In this document: piece by piece, positions 11,971 to 24,067 of the stretch
Numbering within the stretch: position 1 is the stretch's first letter
Layout: each line of letters starts with the position of its first letter
From: Polytrichum commune
Lineage: Eukaryota; Streptophyta; Polytrichopsida; Polytrichales; Polytrichaceae
Length of the DNA stretch: 64,000 bases
Direction of reading: 5' to 3'
Assembly: GCA_950295325.1 (NCBI GenBank)
Contig: OX485803.1
Location: forward strand, 58,853,554 to 58,917,553
Program-made: the position numbers and the translations under genes
Notes under the pieces: generated by a model
Told to the model about the DNA's origin: nothing
Databases searched by the model: none
Seen by the model: the letters and a program-made list of their open reading frames with translations, nothing else

Positions 11971-12270
11971 GACAAAATACCATCGCAAGTTGTTCACAAG
12001 AGAAGGTAGGGTTTTGGCCAACGGATGAACTCATCCATCATCCATGACAAAATACCATCGCAAGTTGTTCACAAGAGAAGGTAGGGTTTCGGCCAATGGA
12101 TGAACTCATCCATCATCCATGACAAAATACCATCGCAAGGTGTTGACAAGAGAAGGTAGGGTTTCGGCCAATGGATGAACTCATCCATCATCCATGACAA
12201 AATACCATCGCAAGGTGTTGACAAGAGAAGGTAGGGTTTCGGCCAATGGATGAACACATCCATTATCCAT
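11971..12270. repeat. Four-copy 75-bp tandem repeat inside a MITE
   Basis: Units begin at 11971, 12046, 12121 and 12196 with GACAAAATACCATCGCAAG, and a diverged fifth start is at 12271. The period is exactly 75 bp. Other family A copies have this segment once, so it expanded locally. Because 75 is a multiple of 3, the repeat reads as a 25-residue repeat on the minus strand; that frame is not a gene. Confidence 0.93.
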
Positions 12271-12332
12271 GACAGTATTTGTGCACTAATCCACAAGAAG
12301 CGTCACCCGGAAAGTTACCATGGTGGTGTTAA

Positions 12333-12565
12333 CCCTTAAAGGACATATGCTTTCCCGATACCACACCCAAAATATCTTTTAAAATTAATTTTAAGCATGA
12401 TTAACCAATTAATTTACTTAGGCTCTATTCTAAAGAAGTATAGATCTTGCTAAGGTGCTCGATTTGGCATTCTAAAAACCCCATTTGGTGCAATGGAGTA
12501 GAAGTTTTGAACAAGATTCTCCCAAAATAATGCCAAGCCCGTGGGGCAGCATTGTCCTTTAAGGG
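12333..12565. mobile_element. Family I copy 1: TTAA-flanked, piggyBac-like small element
   Basis: The ends are CCCTTAAAGGACA and, inverted, TGTCCTTTAAGGG (13-bp perfect inverted repeat). TTAA flanks both sides (12329-12332, 12566-12569). The disrupted family A element lets the empty site be inferred: GTG-TTAA-ACAGC lines up base for base with G/ACA-TAAA-ATACC in other copies. TTAA duplication plus CCC ends are the hallmarks of piggyBac elements. There is no coding capacity. Confidence 0.72.
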
Positions 12566-12601
12566 TTAAACAGCATATGACAGTAAACATCATATTTAGT
12601 G

Positions 12602-13138
12602 GAATTCTCTTAACTAGGTGGACCCAAGATGCCTGGAGATCACGGGACCTGGCTTAGGACGTGGAAAGCGTTGGGCTGCTATTGTTAGTGCGGAGCTCCA
12701 ATTTCCAAATGGGAATTCCAATTTCCATATGGTGTACCTATTTAGCCCAATGGACTCTATTTGTGCACCAGAGTGGAGTGATTGAAGAGACCCGGATTAG
12801 CAAAGGAGGAATACAGGCCTGCGTTGGCGGCTTCTGTTGAGCCTCAGTCCCTCTACTAACTTTAGGAAATAGAGTTTTCCACAAAAAAAGGACCTACCCC
12901 TATATCATGCGTGCATCTATTATTATTCAAGTCATTTCCAAGTGAGTGCGCATGCAGTTGGGTATTAATTAATTACTACAGTAAGCAAGCACAGTGTGTG
13001 TGGAATGGAGGTTGGCTCTGTGTCGCCTTGCCATAGCCAGTGGAAGACCAGTGCTTTCACTGTTGGCCACAAGCAAAAGAGATTGACTTGCACATGCCTA
13101 ACTTGAGAGAGAGATTGATTGCATTTGAGCTTGCCTCA
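12602..13138. other. Intergenic stretch
   Basis: No recognised gene or repeat family. Confidence 0.4.
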
Positions 13139-13400
13139 GGGCCACTTCACACATGAGACTGAGAGCCCGTGACCATTTCATTTCAAGCACTCTCATTGGT
13201 GGAAGAGGTGAAGCCGGTCCAAGTTCGCTTCACACTACGTTTGAGGGACCAATGGAGTCATTGAACACAAGATGGATGTTGAGTCTACATGGATTCCTAG
13301 ATGGCATCAAATGGCTTGTGTTTCGTGGTCACTTGGGCTATTTTCAATAACCATCTCTTGGAGGTAGGCCTATCACAAAACTGGGAGATCATGGCAACTC
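13139..13400 (+). mobile_element. Partial MITE family E (Harbinger-like)
   Basis: Starts GGGCCACTTCACACATGAG and follows the left half of the family E copy at 58270, including CCATTTCATTT, ACTCTCATTGGT, GTCCAAGTTCGCTTCACAC and the GGAGGTAGGCC block. The right end is not found. Confidence 0.6.
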
Positions 13401-15394
13401 TAAAATCTCACAACCGTTGGTCTATTGTATTTCATCATGTGTGAGGACCCTGTATGGATATGAATTCATTGAAATAGCAGTTGGTTGAGGTCCCAATCAC
13501 ATATGTCTTGACACTAGACTTGAGGGTCAATGATCACGCTACATGAGTTTGGATGTGTACTGGGCTCTCACAATTTCAGGGTTAGGGCTCTTAACTCGTT
13601 TTATCCCATATGAGAGTACCTCTCGTTCATCCAACGTTTTTTTTAAAAACCTTTAAGTAGTGTGAAATATATCTATTTTATTTTATTTTACATCATAATT
13701 AGTTTCAAAGACCCCAAAATAATGTGCTCGAGGTTATTTGAGGTGCATTGGCAATTAACTTGTGAGGGTGGAAGTTTGTGTGTTCGATGGATGAGAGGTA
13801 TGCTTGTATACAATAACTCCCTCTCTCCATGTCTAAGGGTTTTGTCCACTTGCTACGTCGAATGTGGAGGTAGAGGATGTTAATTCCAACTCCTTCCTAA
13901 AAACACACCCTATGCAATGTGCACGCCTCCCAATCATGTACCCAAACCACACCTTAAACCATATGAGTGTATCCAGCGCAAAGCATGTTCTGGTTTGGTG
14001 TAAAAAAGGGGGAGGTTTTGGGAAAATATGGGGTTGGTGTTGGGCCAAAATCCTGATTGGATTTGGACAAGTGTTGGGACATAGCTATGGGTGGGATACT
14101 TCTATGTTTTCATTGTGACCCGCATTTAAAAGTTTGAAGGGCTCAAGTTGTTATTCATTTGGTAGAGCATTGGTTTTAGTACGGGGCAAATTGGGGATAA
14201 AATGGGGTTAGTTTTGGACAAAAAGGAGGGTAGTTTTGGGCAAGTGTCATGGTGAATTTGAGAATTTTTACTATGGACAAAATGTAGGGAGGGATCCAAG
14301 AAACTAGGGGTAAGTGAATTCACAATTTAGAGTATATTCATGTGATGTGCATTTTTATTTCTATTCAATTATTGTTTCTACCATGTCTAAGCTAATTTGC
14401 TAAGCCAGACATTCATACCACTAATCCAAGTGTAGTCCATAGGGTCCATTTAAGCACCTTGTACCTTGGGTGTATGGCCTTGAGTGGTGGAACATATCAG
14501 GAATCATGGTTCACGTTGATCTTATAGGTGCACAAAATCAAGGAACTCTTGAGGTTGAGTTCGTTACTTAGTCACTTAGTTGGGATGTGGTAAACAAGTG
14601 AGTGCTTAGTTCATGCAACTTCGTTCACGTTGATAAGAAGTTGCTCCCCCCTTCTCCACCAACAAGTACAATTTCCAACCTAGGGAACCATACGAGGCAG
14701 TTGGTCTTCTCTTTGGTTTCAAAGTTTCACTTAGACTCTTTCCCAATACTATTTCTAACCTAAGAACCATATGGGGGAATGTTAATCTCCTTTTTGGTTA
14801 TATGAATTCACTTGCACGTTTTCCCAATGAATTTCTTTCAAAGAAATACTTACACATGTATAAGAGTTCCGTCCATAGGCTAAGTTGAATGCGACCGTAG
14901 TGTAGGGACTCTCAACCTCTACATGCAATTTTGGTAGTTGGATCAAATTCGAAATTGGCTCTACCAATTAGCAATTGTGAATGACACACACTGGCATTTC
15001 AAGTTGCAACATTGTACTTGAGATGCAAAGAAACCATGCGTGCAAAACTATATACGTCTCTTTGTCATTCTTCAACACCCTTCTTTTTATGTAAGTTTAT
15101 TAAAAAAAAAATCCTTCTTCTTTGGTTGCTATAGATAAATGTTGAATTTTTCCCTGGATGAATGAGATGTACGCTCATGTATGCAATAAGACACACGAGC
15201 TAGGAACTTCTCGTAACACTCATCGCAAACCACGGAGACAACAAATAACCCTGCACATGAGGTTCCCAAGGAGCACGTCACCCTAATCTACACCCTAATA
15301 CATTCACCTGCATTCAATCAGACCCACCATCAATGCTGAAAGTCGGGAGCTGCTGAAGTGGAGTGTTTGCTGAATCGAAGCCGCTCACATTCGC
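13401..15394. other. Stretch with a dispersed repeat (family M) and no gene
   Basis: A repeat at about 13655-13875 (TTTACATCATAATTAGTTTC then TGGATGAGAGGTATGCT) recurs at about 17535-17735 and 59830-59995, with the GGATGAGAGGTACGCTCATA core alone near 42135 and 15160. The nature of the element is unknown. The rest shows no coding motif. Confidence 0.45.
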
Positions 15395-15625
15395 AGTGTC
15401 CGGGGAGATAATTTGTGGGCATAAACAATAATCGAGGTCCTATTGTTTCCAAGTCCAACTGCTTAACTTACATGTTGTGATCTTTCAGTTTGTGTCTTTA
15501 TCAACTTAAGTTACGTTCCATGGATTCCTCAGAAACGATCAGTAATTTCCCTGACGTCTTGAGCGTCACCCAGTTCCTCTGTAACTAACTCTAGTGGTCG
15601 ATTCTCCCTGTTCACGGTGACACAT
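15395..15625 (+). repeat. Dispersed repeat family G, copy 1
   Basis: Shares the blocks CAGTGTCCGGGGAGAT, TTTCCAAGTCCAAC, ACATGTTGTGATCTTTCAG, TCCATGGATTCC, ACGATCAGTAATTT and the final TGTAACTA..CTGGTCGATTCTC with copies near 16668, 25058, 48720 (inverted) and 53717. No terminal repeats or tail are seen, so the class is unknown. Confidence 0.6.
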
Positions 15626-15958
15626 CATCCTCCTGCACGGACCCACTAACGGACTCCTTGTGAACCTGGATATAAAACCAGTTTCCGAACGATAAGTTAT
15701 ATGTTACCGTAAGGCAACGGCAGGCCAAACTCCCCTGTAGGTTAGTATATATGTATATGTTAACGTTGGGGAAATCCATCTTCCTGACTGGACGTCCATG
15801 TCAACCCCCGATCACTTGTCAGCTTTTCCTTTCGCATTCGCCATTTGCGTGGCAGAGCGAATTGATGGTGCTTGGGTGGCGGTTTGTGCCACACCAAGCA
15901 CTGGCTGGGTGGAGATTCAGTTGGCAGAATTAACAGGGACAACAAATAGGTTGACTTA
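15626..15958. other. Intergenic stretch
   Basis: No recognised gene. Open frames on both strands overlap each other and carry no motif. Confidence 0.35.
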
Positions 15959-16475
15959 GGGTGGGGTTCCATGTAGGCCGTTCGCCTACCATATTCTGGT
16001 GTGAATATGGACACACACGTCCAAATGTAGAGGGAATATGGTGGGGGTAGGTTCGTAGGTGCCAACTAGCTACTCCCATCTTCTCAAATCCAGGCTCATG
16101 TACTAACGATTTCGGCAAACCAAGCCATACACTCTTCTTGTCCTTGTTGGATGCCTAAACCCTTGCCTCCAAGGAACCAATGTACAGGTCGGTTCGCCCC
16201 AGCCATGTATTAGCCTCTTCTTCCCGGTTATCAAGGACGGAGTTCTAGATCGACATTGGTTCTCTTGAGTGTTGAACCGGTCCTAATCCTTCGGTGATTG
16301 ACACTTGTGAGTTAAAGATTCTCTTGTGGGCGCATGGAAGTCCAGCGGCATGTGTCCACGGCCCTCCACATTCTAGCATACCACTAGAATGTGGTTGGAT
16401 GGTGGCTTATGCATAATTACATGCAAACACATCCGACCCACTATAATATTGAATCTAGTGGGCAAACGGCATAAG
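15959..16475 (-). mobile_element. MITE family B copy, inverted
   Basis: Left end GGGTGGGGTTCCATGTAGG follows TTA. The sequence matches the reverse complement of family B, including the inner junction that reads GGGAGTAGCTAGTTGGCAC on the minus strand. This is the exact undisturbed form of the site where two MITEs inserted in the copy at 37360. The right terminus is eroded. Confidence 0.7.
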
Positions 16476-16664
16476 TGGTGATTGGTTTTGAATGCCTACT
16501 AGTAGGAAAAGGGGGCAGCAAGACACCGCGAGATGACACCAAGCGGAACGTAGTGGTGGTGGATGACAACGGCGGATGCACTCATGGCCCGTGTCATCAA
16601 AATGACACCAAGAGGGATAATTAAATCCTTGTGTGGTGCAAGGTTGATGCAAGAGTTCCATGAC

Positions 16665-17200
16665 ATTAGTGTCCGGCGAGAATTTTCAGCATAATCTATC
16701 AAAATCCTATAGTTTCCAAATCCAACTACACTAAATACGTACACATACACTAAATATCAACAACCCTATGAAAATAAGTAACCTTAAATGTAAACTCAAA
16801 CACTAAATATCAACTATGGTAATATGTGAAAGTTACATGTTTGAATTTAGTTTTAGTAAGGATATGAAATATATATATATATATATATATATAATAAGGG
16901 AGGTGGCAGTAGGGAAGGTAGCATCACATTTATGTCTAACACTAATTGTCAAGGAATTGAAAATTAGTGTTGAGCATGGTAGGGTGGTAACAACATTAAA
17001 TGTAATCAAACACACAATATCCTATTTAGTGTAGTTACATGTTGTGAACTTTCAAATTTTCTTTACTAATTGTAGGTTTATTCCATATATTCCCCTACAA
17101 CAAAGGGTAATTTTCCTGAAATCTTTAACTTAAATTGATTCTTTCTCAATTTCAACCGGTTCATATGTAACCACTGGTTGGTTCCCCCTGTATATTGTTT
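16665..17200 (+). repeat. Dispersed repeat family G, copy 2, split by a MITE
   Basis: Family G sequence runs 16665-16728, is interrupted by a TA-flanked element (16729-17031), then resumes with TACATGTTGTGAACTTTCAA and continues to the CAACCGGTTCAT and TGTAACCACTGGT blocks. Confidence 0.62.
16729..17031. mobile_element. MITE family K (TA target, CACTAAATA ends) with an (AT)n tract
   Basis: Ends CACTAAATAC and CTATTTAGTG are inverted and flanked by TA (16727-16728, 17032-17033). Removing the element joins the two halves of a family G repeat. The interior holds an AT microsatellite at 16868-16893. The termini resemble family A but the interior differs. Confidence 0.75.
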
Positions 17201-18860
17201 GACATGCCCACACTTATGATCCAATTAGTGTATGTTACTATCCAAAGTTACACGATGCAATACCGTCTTACACAAGAGTTCAACTTTTAGTAACGAAAGT
17301 TCAGTAGGTTGTTTGGACATTATAGAACATAAATGACTTTGCTTGGTAGAATGTTACATTCTCATTGAAGAGTCAGTGTCATTATGGCCACTTCGTGTTA
17401 GATGGTCGTGTCATTTCATACCTTGTTTCTAGCAGTGTAAAAGACCAACCCGTTCTTCTTGGGTGGGGTGGGGGGGGAGGGGAGGTGGGAGAGAGGGAGA
17501 AGGCCCCTAATTCATCCAAATATAAGAGGCCCTAAAATGGTATGCAACATGGAGGTTATTATTTTTAGTTGATTTGACATCATAATTAGTTCTAAAGACT
17601 CAAAATTAGTCAAGTCCAAATCATTGAGATGAATAAGTCACAAACCTATAGGGAGTAAAGTTTTTATGTTGGATGGGTGAGAGGTACGCTCACATGCGAT
17701 ATTCCTCCCACAACACCTACCATGGGTTGATGAAAATGTCAATTCGTATGTAAAGAGAAAAAAATACTACAATAAAGAAGTAAAGAAGACACACTCACGC
17801 AACTCCACATGTCATAAAGTGGAATTGATGTTATCTTAGTAACTTGGAACCATAAGTCAATCCAATAAGTCATTCTATTCAAAAAGGTCACATCAATGAC
17901 CTTATTTGGTGTAGAGCATGGTTGTTCATGGTTCTAGTAAATTTAACACCTAAATCGAGGTCAAAAACCCATGACTAGTTCATTGAGGTTAAAGCTAGAA
18001 TCAATAGACAATAAATTTATTTGGAGCGGTTTTTTATTACATCCCGATGGTAGGTATTGGTAAATGGGACTCATCCTTCTATGTTGGTGATTCACTACAT
18101 GATTATGGGTGGGTGTCAAGGTTAGATCACACATTTTTCAACAAGTAAATGACTTTAAATACCGTAAATGATAATTTGAAGTATTGACAGCCCACCACAT
18201 GGGTGGTGGGATCTTTAGGGTGAGGTCATCATTTGGATTATCATCTTATGTAAATGCCTACTTAACTCCTAACTTCTCAAGCAACCCATTTTCGGTCGAT
18301 GGATGTTTTTTTGCCTACATTAACCCCACCTATTTTGTTTATCCACAATTAGAATAACTATAAACATCAAGCCAACTTGATTCCATCCATAAGCACATGA
18401 GCTATGTAATTTCAAAATTATTAGAATGTGAAAAAAATCTCAAATTAGAAAACGATAATGTTTTGTTGTGTTGGAAGCTTGTATAAAGATGTCATAGGCT
18501 TGAGAAATTAGAGATTAACAATGAAATTTAGAACATATAGACCTTCTAGTTGTCACCTTTCCCCTTCTCATGGGCAGCCTTTCAAACACAATTGCATCAC
18601 ACCCCAAGCACGACGAGAGTCATCCACACCTATGAATCTCAAGGAGATTGGCCTTATCTACTCGCTAAGAACAATTTCACATGGTGACACAATGACCATC
18701 TTTGTCCACTTGTGATAGTATGATATTTCTTGAGAACATCTACTTGTATTGTAAACCATTACGCTAATACATGTGATTGATGTGGATTACTGTATAAGAT
18801 TTCACATAGAACTCTCTCCCTCTCTCTATATATATATATTACTACACACATAGTACACTA
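17201..18860. other. Stretch with repeat fragments and no gene
   Basis: One end of a family H MITE is at about 17214-17380 (CCAATTAGTGTATGTTACTA) and a family M repeat at about 17535-17735. A run of G is near 17466-17476. No coding motif is recognised. Confidence 0.4.
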
Positions 18861-19062
18861 TTATCCCAACTAGTGCATGTTAATGTTTGGAGTTACGCAA
18901 TGCTATAAATATTTAATGAGAATGTAATATACTACCAAGCAAATCCATTTGTGTTCTATAATGTGTGAAGAATCTATTGAAGTTTTGTTAGTAAAATTAT
19001 AACTTATGAGTAAGATGTTATTGCATTGTGTAACTCCGAATAGTAACACGCAGTAATTGGAT
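18861..19062. mobile_element. MITE family H copy
   Basis: About 200 bp with an imperfect terminal inverted repeat: left ATCCCAACTAGTGCATGTTA then GGAGTTACGCAATG, right CATTGTGTAACTCC then TAACACGCAGTAATTGGAT. The interior shares TGAAGTTTTGTTAGTAAAA with other copies. The target duplication is not clear. Confidence 0.6.
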
Positions 19063-19866
19063 AATCAATGCACCTATCTTTGTCATACTTGTTTGATTTC
19101 ACACCATTAGTGTTAAAAACAAACGTGGCATTGTAAAACTCTAGTTGGCATTCCACATTAATCACACGTTTTAGTGTATATCTTGCCAAACATGAATTTT
19201 CACGATTTGAAAAATTTGCATCTCTCACACCTATCATTATTGTGGGTTCAAAGTTAGCGTGGGTAAAAATATCATGGACAACTACATTTTATGTGCAGGT
19301 TGAAATGAAGGTGGCCTATAAATTGTGTTATCCATATTAAAAAGAATTGCATGTTAACAAAACATAAATATTATATTTCTTAACCCTCAACAATTCATGT
19401 TATGTAAAACGAATATTTATATTATATTAGTATTTTTGAATATATGATATTGTGTGTTGGAATATAGCGTGGCTGAGAAATGCCACATTGACCAATATTA
19501 ATGTGGTACATCGAATTTATAGTGAGCCACAATAATAAGGAAGACAACCCTTATTCAATCACTTTTCTTACTACGACACATGTGTTTGGGTGGTATGCAA
19601 TTGGGTGTGGTTCTAAGAACAAATACCAGAGAGACATGTGTTTAGTATAGATTGGGATTGTGTGCTCACGATATGATATTCATGTGATTGGGGGGAACCT
19701 ACATGACTATACAATGAGCACATAAACCGTCACTTTGATAATATGAGATTTTCATAGGTGCTCCAAAAATCATGAGAATAATGGCAATGGTGGCCATTTG
19801 GATTTGCTAACCATCTTATACTAATAGACTTGTTGAAAATCAACCATTGAAAACCCATCGACCTTA
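19063..19866. other. Intergenic stretch
   Basis: AT-rich; no recognised gene or repeat. Confidence 0.4.
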
Positions 19867-20239
19867 GGTGCACTTCACACACACGAGCCAAGAGCTGTGA
19901 CCATGTAATTTGTGAGGGCCATTGACTCTCACCCAAAGGTCGTACTATGAGAAATGGGAAATTCATTTTTGTAGAAATTGACATGGTCTATTGGAACCTA
20001 CGTCAAGCGTACCTCTCAGAGGTGGGCCTGACACAAATTTCAACGTACCATGAAACATCATCCACAATCTATGTTGTGTAAGAATCCATGTAGATTTCTC
20101 ATCCATGATAAGTTCCACATGCCCTTAGCCCTTCACCTTCTAGTGTGAAGTGAACTTGGAGGGTCTTGGCCTTTTCAAGCAAAGAGAGAGCTTAGAATGA
20201 AACGGTCACAAACCTTCAGTCTCGTGTGTGAAGTGGCCC
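19867..20239. mobile_element. MITE family E copy (TTA target)
   Basis: Starts GGTGCACTTCACACACACGA after TTA (19864-19866) and ends TCGTGTGTGAAGTGGCCC before TTA (20240-20242). The 373-bp interior shares AGGTGGGCCTGACACAAAT and the CATGAAAC block with the copy at 58270. Confidence 0.78.
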
Positions 20240-20404
20240 TTAGGTGTGAAATGTGTACTTTTGACTTTTTCATTACATTTTGAGTACACTACCTCCGCCT
20301 CGAGGATTTTCTTAAGTACGAATGTGAGTTGTGCTTGAAGCAACCATTGACTCCACCACAATGCAAGATCATTGTTGCCTACTGCACCTCGAACCATGGA
20401 CTTG

Positions 20405-20800
20405 CGATTGAAATTGGATGATGGACGAGTACCCCTATCTCTAGAGACATTGGACTATGCCATTTTCGTTCCTATAATGTAGTCGAGAATGAGGCACATT
20501 TTGTATTGGAATGTCCCCCCTACACAACCCCATTGAGAATAAGTTTCCATCGTTATTTGAGAACGCGTTTTCAGGGAGCCTCTGGTCTTTCTTTCAGTTA
20601 GACCAACATTACCCTCTATCTCACGGAAGCTACCACTTTAAAGAATTAACCGGTTTGAAACCATCGTGGTGTACTTTCAGTCCCATTAGCCTTTTTTCGG
20701 CTTCCCGGACTTTAAAATCAATTTCATTTCATGGACACGTGTGGAGCAAGCAGGAGGATAAGAACATTTACATTGGCTGCTTTTACCATTTATCGCTCCA
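20405..20800 (+). pseudogene. Retroelement C-terminal relic (LINE-like zinc-knuckle region)
   Basis: Translating across one stop and at least one frameshift gives a run resembling the C-terminal end of non-LTR retrotransposon proteins: RDIGLCHF, then VVENEAHFVLECPPY, then NPIENKFPSLFENAFSG with SFFQLDQHY and GLKPSWCTFSPISLF. The E.E.HF..EC pattern is the usual zinc-binding end of such proteins. One of the expected cysteines reads as Arg (CHFR). It is clearly dead. The family assignment is from pattern memory and is moderate. Confidence 0.5.
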
Positions 20801-23448
20801 CTAGATCGATCATGCAGTAGTGGTCATATGCTTTTTGCCCAAATAGGCTGTGAACTTATTTAACTCAGTGTAACAAAACCAAGTGAATCCCAAAATCCTT
20901 TTGAAAAAGAGTTCCAGCCGGGCGCCTTGCTAACAAGCACGCCCAAGAAAGGAGTGGGATTAGAATACTCGACTCGTGACCCCCCAAGCCTGCCGGCTGT
21001 GAGCGGGAAGGGCTGCAGCATAATGTGAGGTCCCGATCGAGGTTCCCAAACGAGGTTCCAAAACGCGGATAGGCGTCGGTAGCTAGGCACCCACCAAGGG
21101 CCGCGCCGAGGTCTTGAGTCGAAGATGCCGTGAATCGACACTTGGTTTGATTTGACGAAGGACTAACTTATGCTAAGGTACTACGGTGCTAATTTAAGGG
21201 CTAGGTACATTTGAAAAACATTTGAATATATTTCTTGGGTTGAGGTAATATTGTTGTTGTTGTTGATGAGACTCGTGGAGTGTGTGGGTTTCGAGGTCTT
21301 TCGATACTCCTTAGTTTTCTAATGTGGCGGAGGGAAGGAGGGGCAACAAGGAATCGTTTTGGGAAATTTGAAATCCAATAATGTGGTTCCCCACTTGTGT
21401 TGGGGAAGTGGAAAGTCTCCTCGAAGACCACATGTCATGTTTTGGAACCCTACCGATCGAGCCTCTTATCACTTTTATGGAAGGTGGTTCTCATGTTAAC
21501 AAAAGAAGCGACATGGATAGTTTTACATGGACAAAGTGTGTTGGTCGAGTTTATGTGTATTTTAATGTGAAGAACACAAACTTCTTTCGAGAAAAATGTC
21601 GGGCTAAGGAAGAGGGTGCTTCCACCAACAAGTCAGGTGATTTAGTCTATTTTTAAAGTCCATCTAGAATAGTAGTATGCATGATTGACTTAGCAAATTG
21701 GCTTAGGCATAGTAGAAATAAAATTGGAATAAATTGCATATCGTATGAATATCTTCTAAAAGTTTGACAACATTTCTTCCCTAGCTTCCTATATCTTTTC
21801 CAAGACCCACACTTTTTCCCACTACAAATGGCTCCCAAAATTATGTAGGCACTCACCTTAAATCACCCCCATTTTTATCCATAACCAACCCCCCTTATGA
21901 GTTGATACAACTAATTACATAATATCTAACTTTCATCAACACGTGTCAAGGCAAACACAATGAAATAAACAAAGTAATATGACCATAAAACTGCGATAAG
22001 AATGCAACCAACAGGTCGTGGACCTTTGGTATTACAATACCAATGCACTTTACCTTGACACCCGTTATTAATAATGTGTAATCAATGTTCATATTATGGA
22101 TATCATCTCCAGAATTGTCTTCTAAATGAGCTTCTCTATTGGTAGGATGTTGACTTGGAACTCACGTTTCTCCCAACCATGCATTTTGAACTTAGATTAC
22201 TTCCAATTAATAAGATCACATCAAGTATGAGTAAACCACAAACCAAGTCGCCCAACGTCTAAAAAGAAGGAATAAAACCAAAATAGTCAACTTTTGTTGA
22301 AATAGTTGCCTTGCATCTATTTAGAAGCCAAAAAACCTAGTTTTTTTTTTTATGAATTTAGGATGCAAAGGCCGTTTTTTATTTATAAAACGGCCCTTTG
22401 AAGTTTGCACCCGATGAATGATGATACTTTAATCCTCACCATGACATTCTCAATTGATCTAACTTACAGAAGAATCACCCTTGTGAATATCTACATAGAT
22501 CCAACGGCTTCAAAGTCCTATACCTTAGTTTGTGATGCAATCATACCGTTGCAAGCATATGATCATGGGTAATTGATAGGTGTCATTTGAAAATTTGCAA
22601 ATCTATCACAATGATAGATTTGCATTTTTTTTCTCTAGAGACACAAGATTTTTATCGAGGACTCACATACTAATAGTGGTTGTTGAACTACTCGGTAGCA
22701 CTGATTTTAAACAATATATATTGATGCTATTTTTATCCAACGTATTGTCATATGAAAAGTAAAATTTGGGTGCTACATTGGTTCATGTATTTAACCTTTA
22801 AAGGAGCAAGGGTGTTTCCTCTCCCCCCCCAAGATACATGACACTTTGTACAAACCTGTCACAAACCCTAAAAGTAATATTGCATATGACATAAGATATT
22901 TGATCCATATTTAGCCCGACCTTTTAAAAAATGAGCAAAAATAAAGTCATATGTGAAAATGATAGTTAGATCTACGTGATATGCTTTTGAGTCTAACTCG
23001 TTTAATATGAACTCAAATTTCTCTATATATTTCCGACTAGGTTTGACTCAAAGTCTGGATGTAGGATTGAGATGTCGTCTCCATAGCAAATGTCTAGAAA
23101 TGAAAGTTCAATGTATTAGAATAGTTCACTGTATTTTCACCTTCCTAATGTACGAGTATACACAAGCGCCACGATATATTTAGTTCATGCCATATCCACC
23201 AACCTTGTGCAATTGTTGAGTGGAACTTCATGGTGTGTACATCATAAATGGAGGAACCCAAATAAAAGTAAACCTCGTGATGGTTGAAGGCATATTGATT
23301 TCCGAGAAGGTCACTAGGCTTTCTTCGAATCTTTGAATGCAATTCATGGAGTCAAACCATCTTTATTTATTTTTTAATAAATAGAATGATTTACATGGTC
23401 CATGACAAGTCAATGTGTTTTGACCTTCCCAATGAATGACTTTACTTA
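20801..23448. other. Stretch without a recognised gene
   Basis: Around 20890-21140 the sequence is GC-richer; its minus strand has a TTCTAATCCC stretch that only loosely recalls a tRNA-derived B box. The rest is AT-rich with short unremarkable frames. Confidence 0.35.
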
Positions 23449-24040
23449 TATGCCACTTCACACGCAAGATTGGAAGGCCCATGACCATTTCATTTAGCGA
23501 GCTCTCTTTGGTCGTAAAGACCAAGACCCTCCAAGACCACTTCACACTAGAAGGTGAAGGCACGAAGGGCCCAAAGAAATTATCATGGATGAAAAATCTA
23601 CATGAAATCCTACATGGTAAACTATGGGTAATGTTTCATGGTCTTCTAGGATTTGCATTAGACTCACCTTCAAGAGGTAGGCTTGACACAAACTACGACA
23701 TACCATGTCAGAGGCCTAGGCGCATGGTCAGAAAATGGTTGTTTTAGTTGCTTGGGAGGTTAGACAACGATACTATGCAATTAAAATAATGTTGCAGCCA
23801 AGGCATACCACTGCACAAGCTGCAAAATGCAATAAAAACACACTGTATGTGTGTATACCCAATGGTAAAAAACATGTATTTTATCACACACTTTTCTAAT
23901 TACGTTCATATTGTTTATTTTTTATTGATGCGGCCCACTTCCTCCAAGAACCACATTGGCCATGGAAGCCTTGAGGTGACAATCAAGGGCCCTCACAATT
24001 ACATGAGTGACGGTGCTTGGGTCATGTGTCAAGTGGCCAT
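23449..24040. mobile_element. MITE family E copy, about 590 bp
   Basis: Left end TGCCACTTCACACGCAAGA and right end TGTGTCAAGTGGCCA are inverted. The interior matches the 58270 copy (AAGGTGAAGGC, AAAAATCTACATG, TTTCATGGTCT, AGAGGTAGGCTTGACACAAA, TCAAGGGCCCTCAC). The target duplication is eroded. Confidence 0.72.
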
Positions 24041-24067
24041 AAGCACCAAGAACATGCAATTGGTCTA

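Larger units (their letters stand above)
11766..12601 (+). mobile_element. MITE family A, copy 2, expanded by a tandem repeat and split by an inserted element
   Basis: The left end CACTAAATGTG is preceded by TA at 11764-11765. Family A blocks follow to 11970. The copy then holds four 75-bp repeats (11971-12270), family sequence to 12328, and a 233-bp TTAA-flanked insertion (12333-12565). Family A resumes at 12570 with CATATGACAGTAAACATC and ends TTTAGTG at 12601. Confidence 0.8.

Noticed and set aside
11971-12270. CRISPR-like array or repeat protein gene
   Set aside because: The units abut without spacers, lie inside a MITE, and the 25-residue repeat frame has no start context or domain.
20890-21140. 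tRNA-derived SINE on the minus strand
   Set aside because: Only a loose B-box-like stretch is visible; no A box, tail or target duplication was found.
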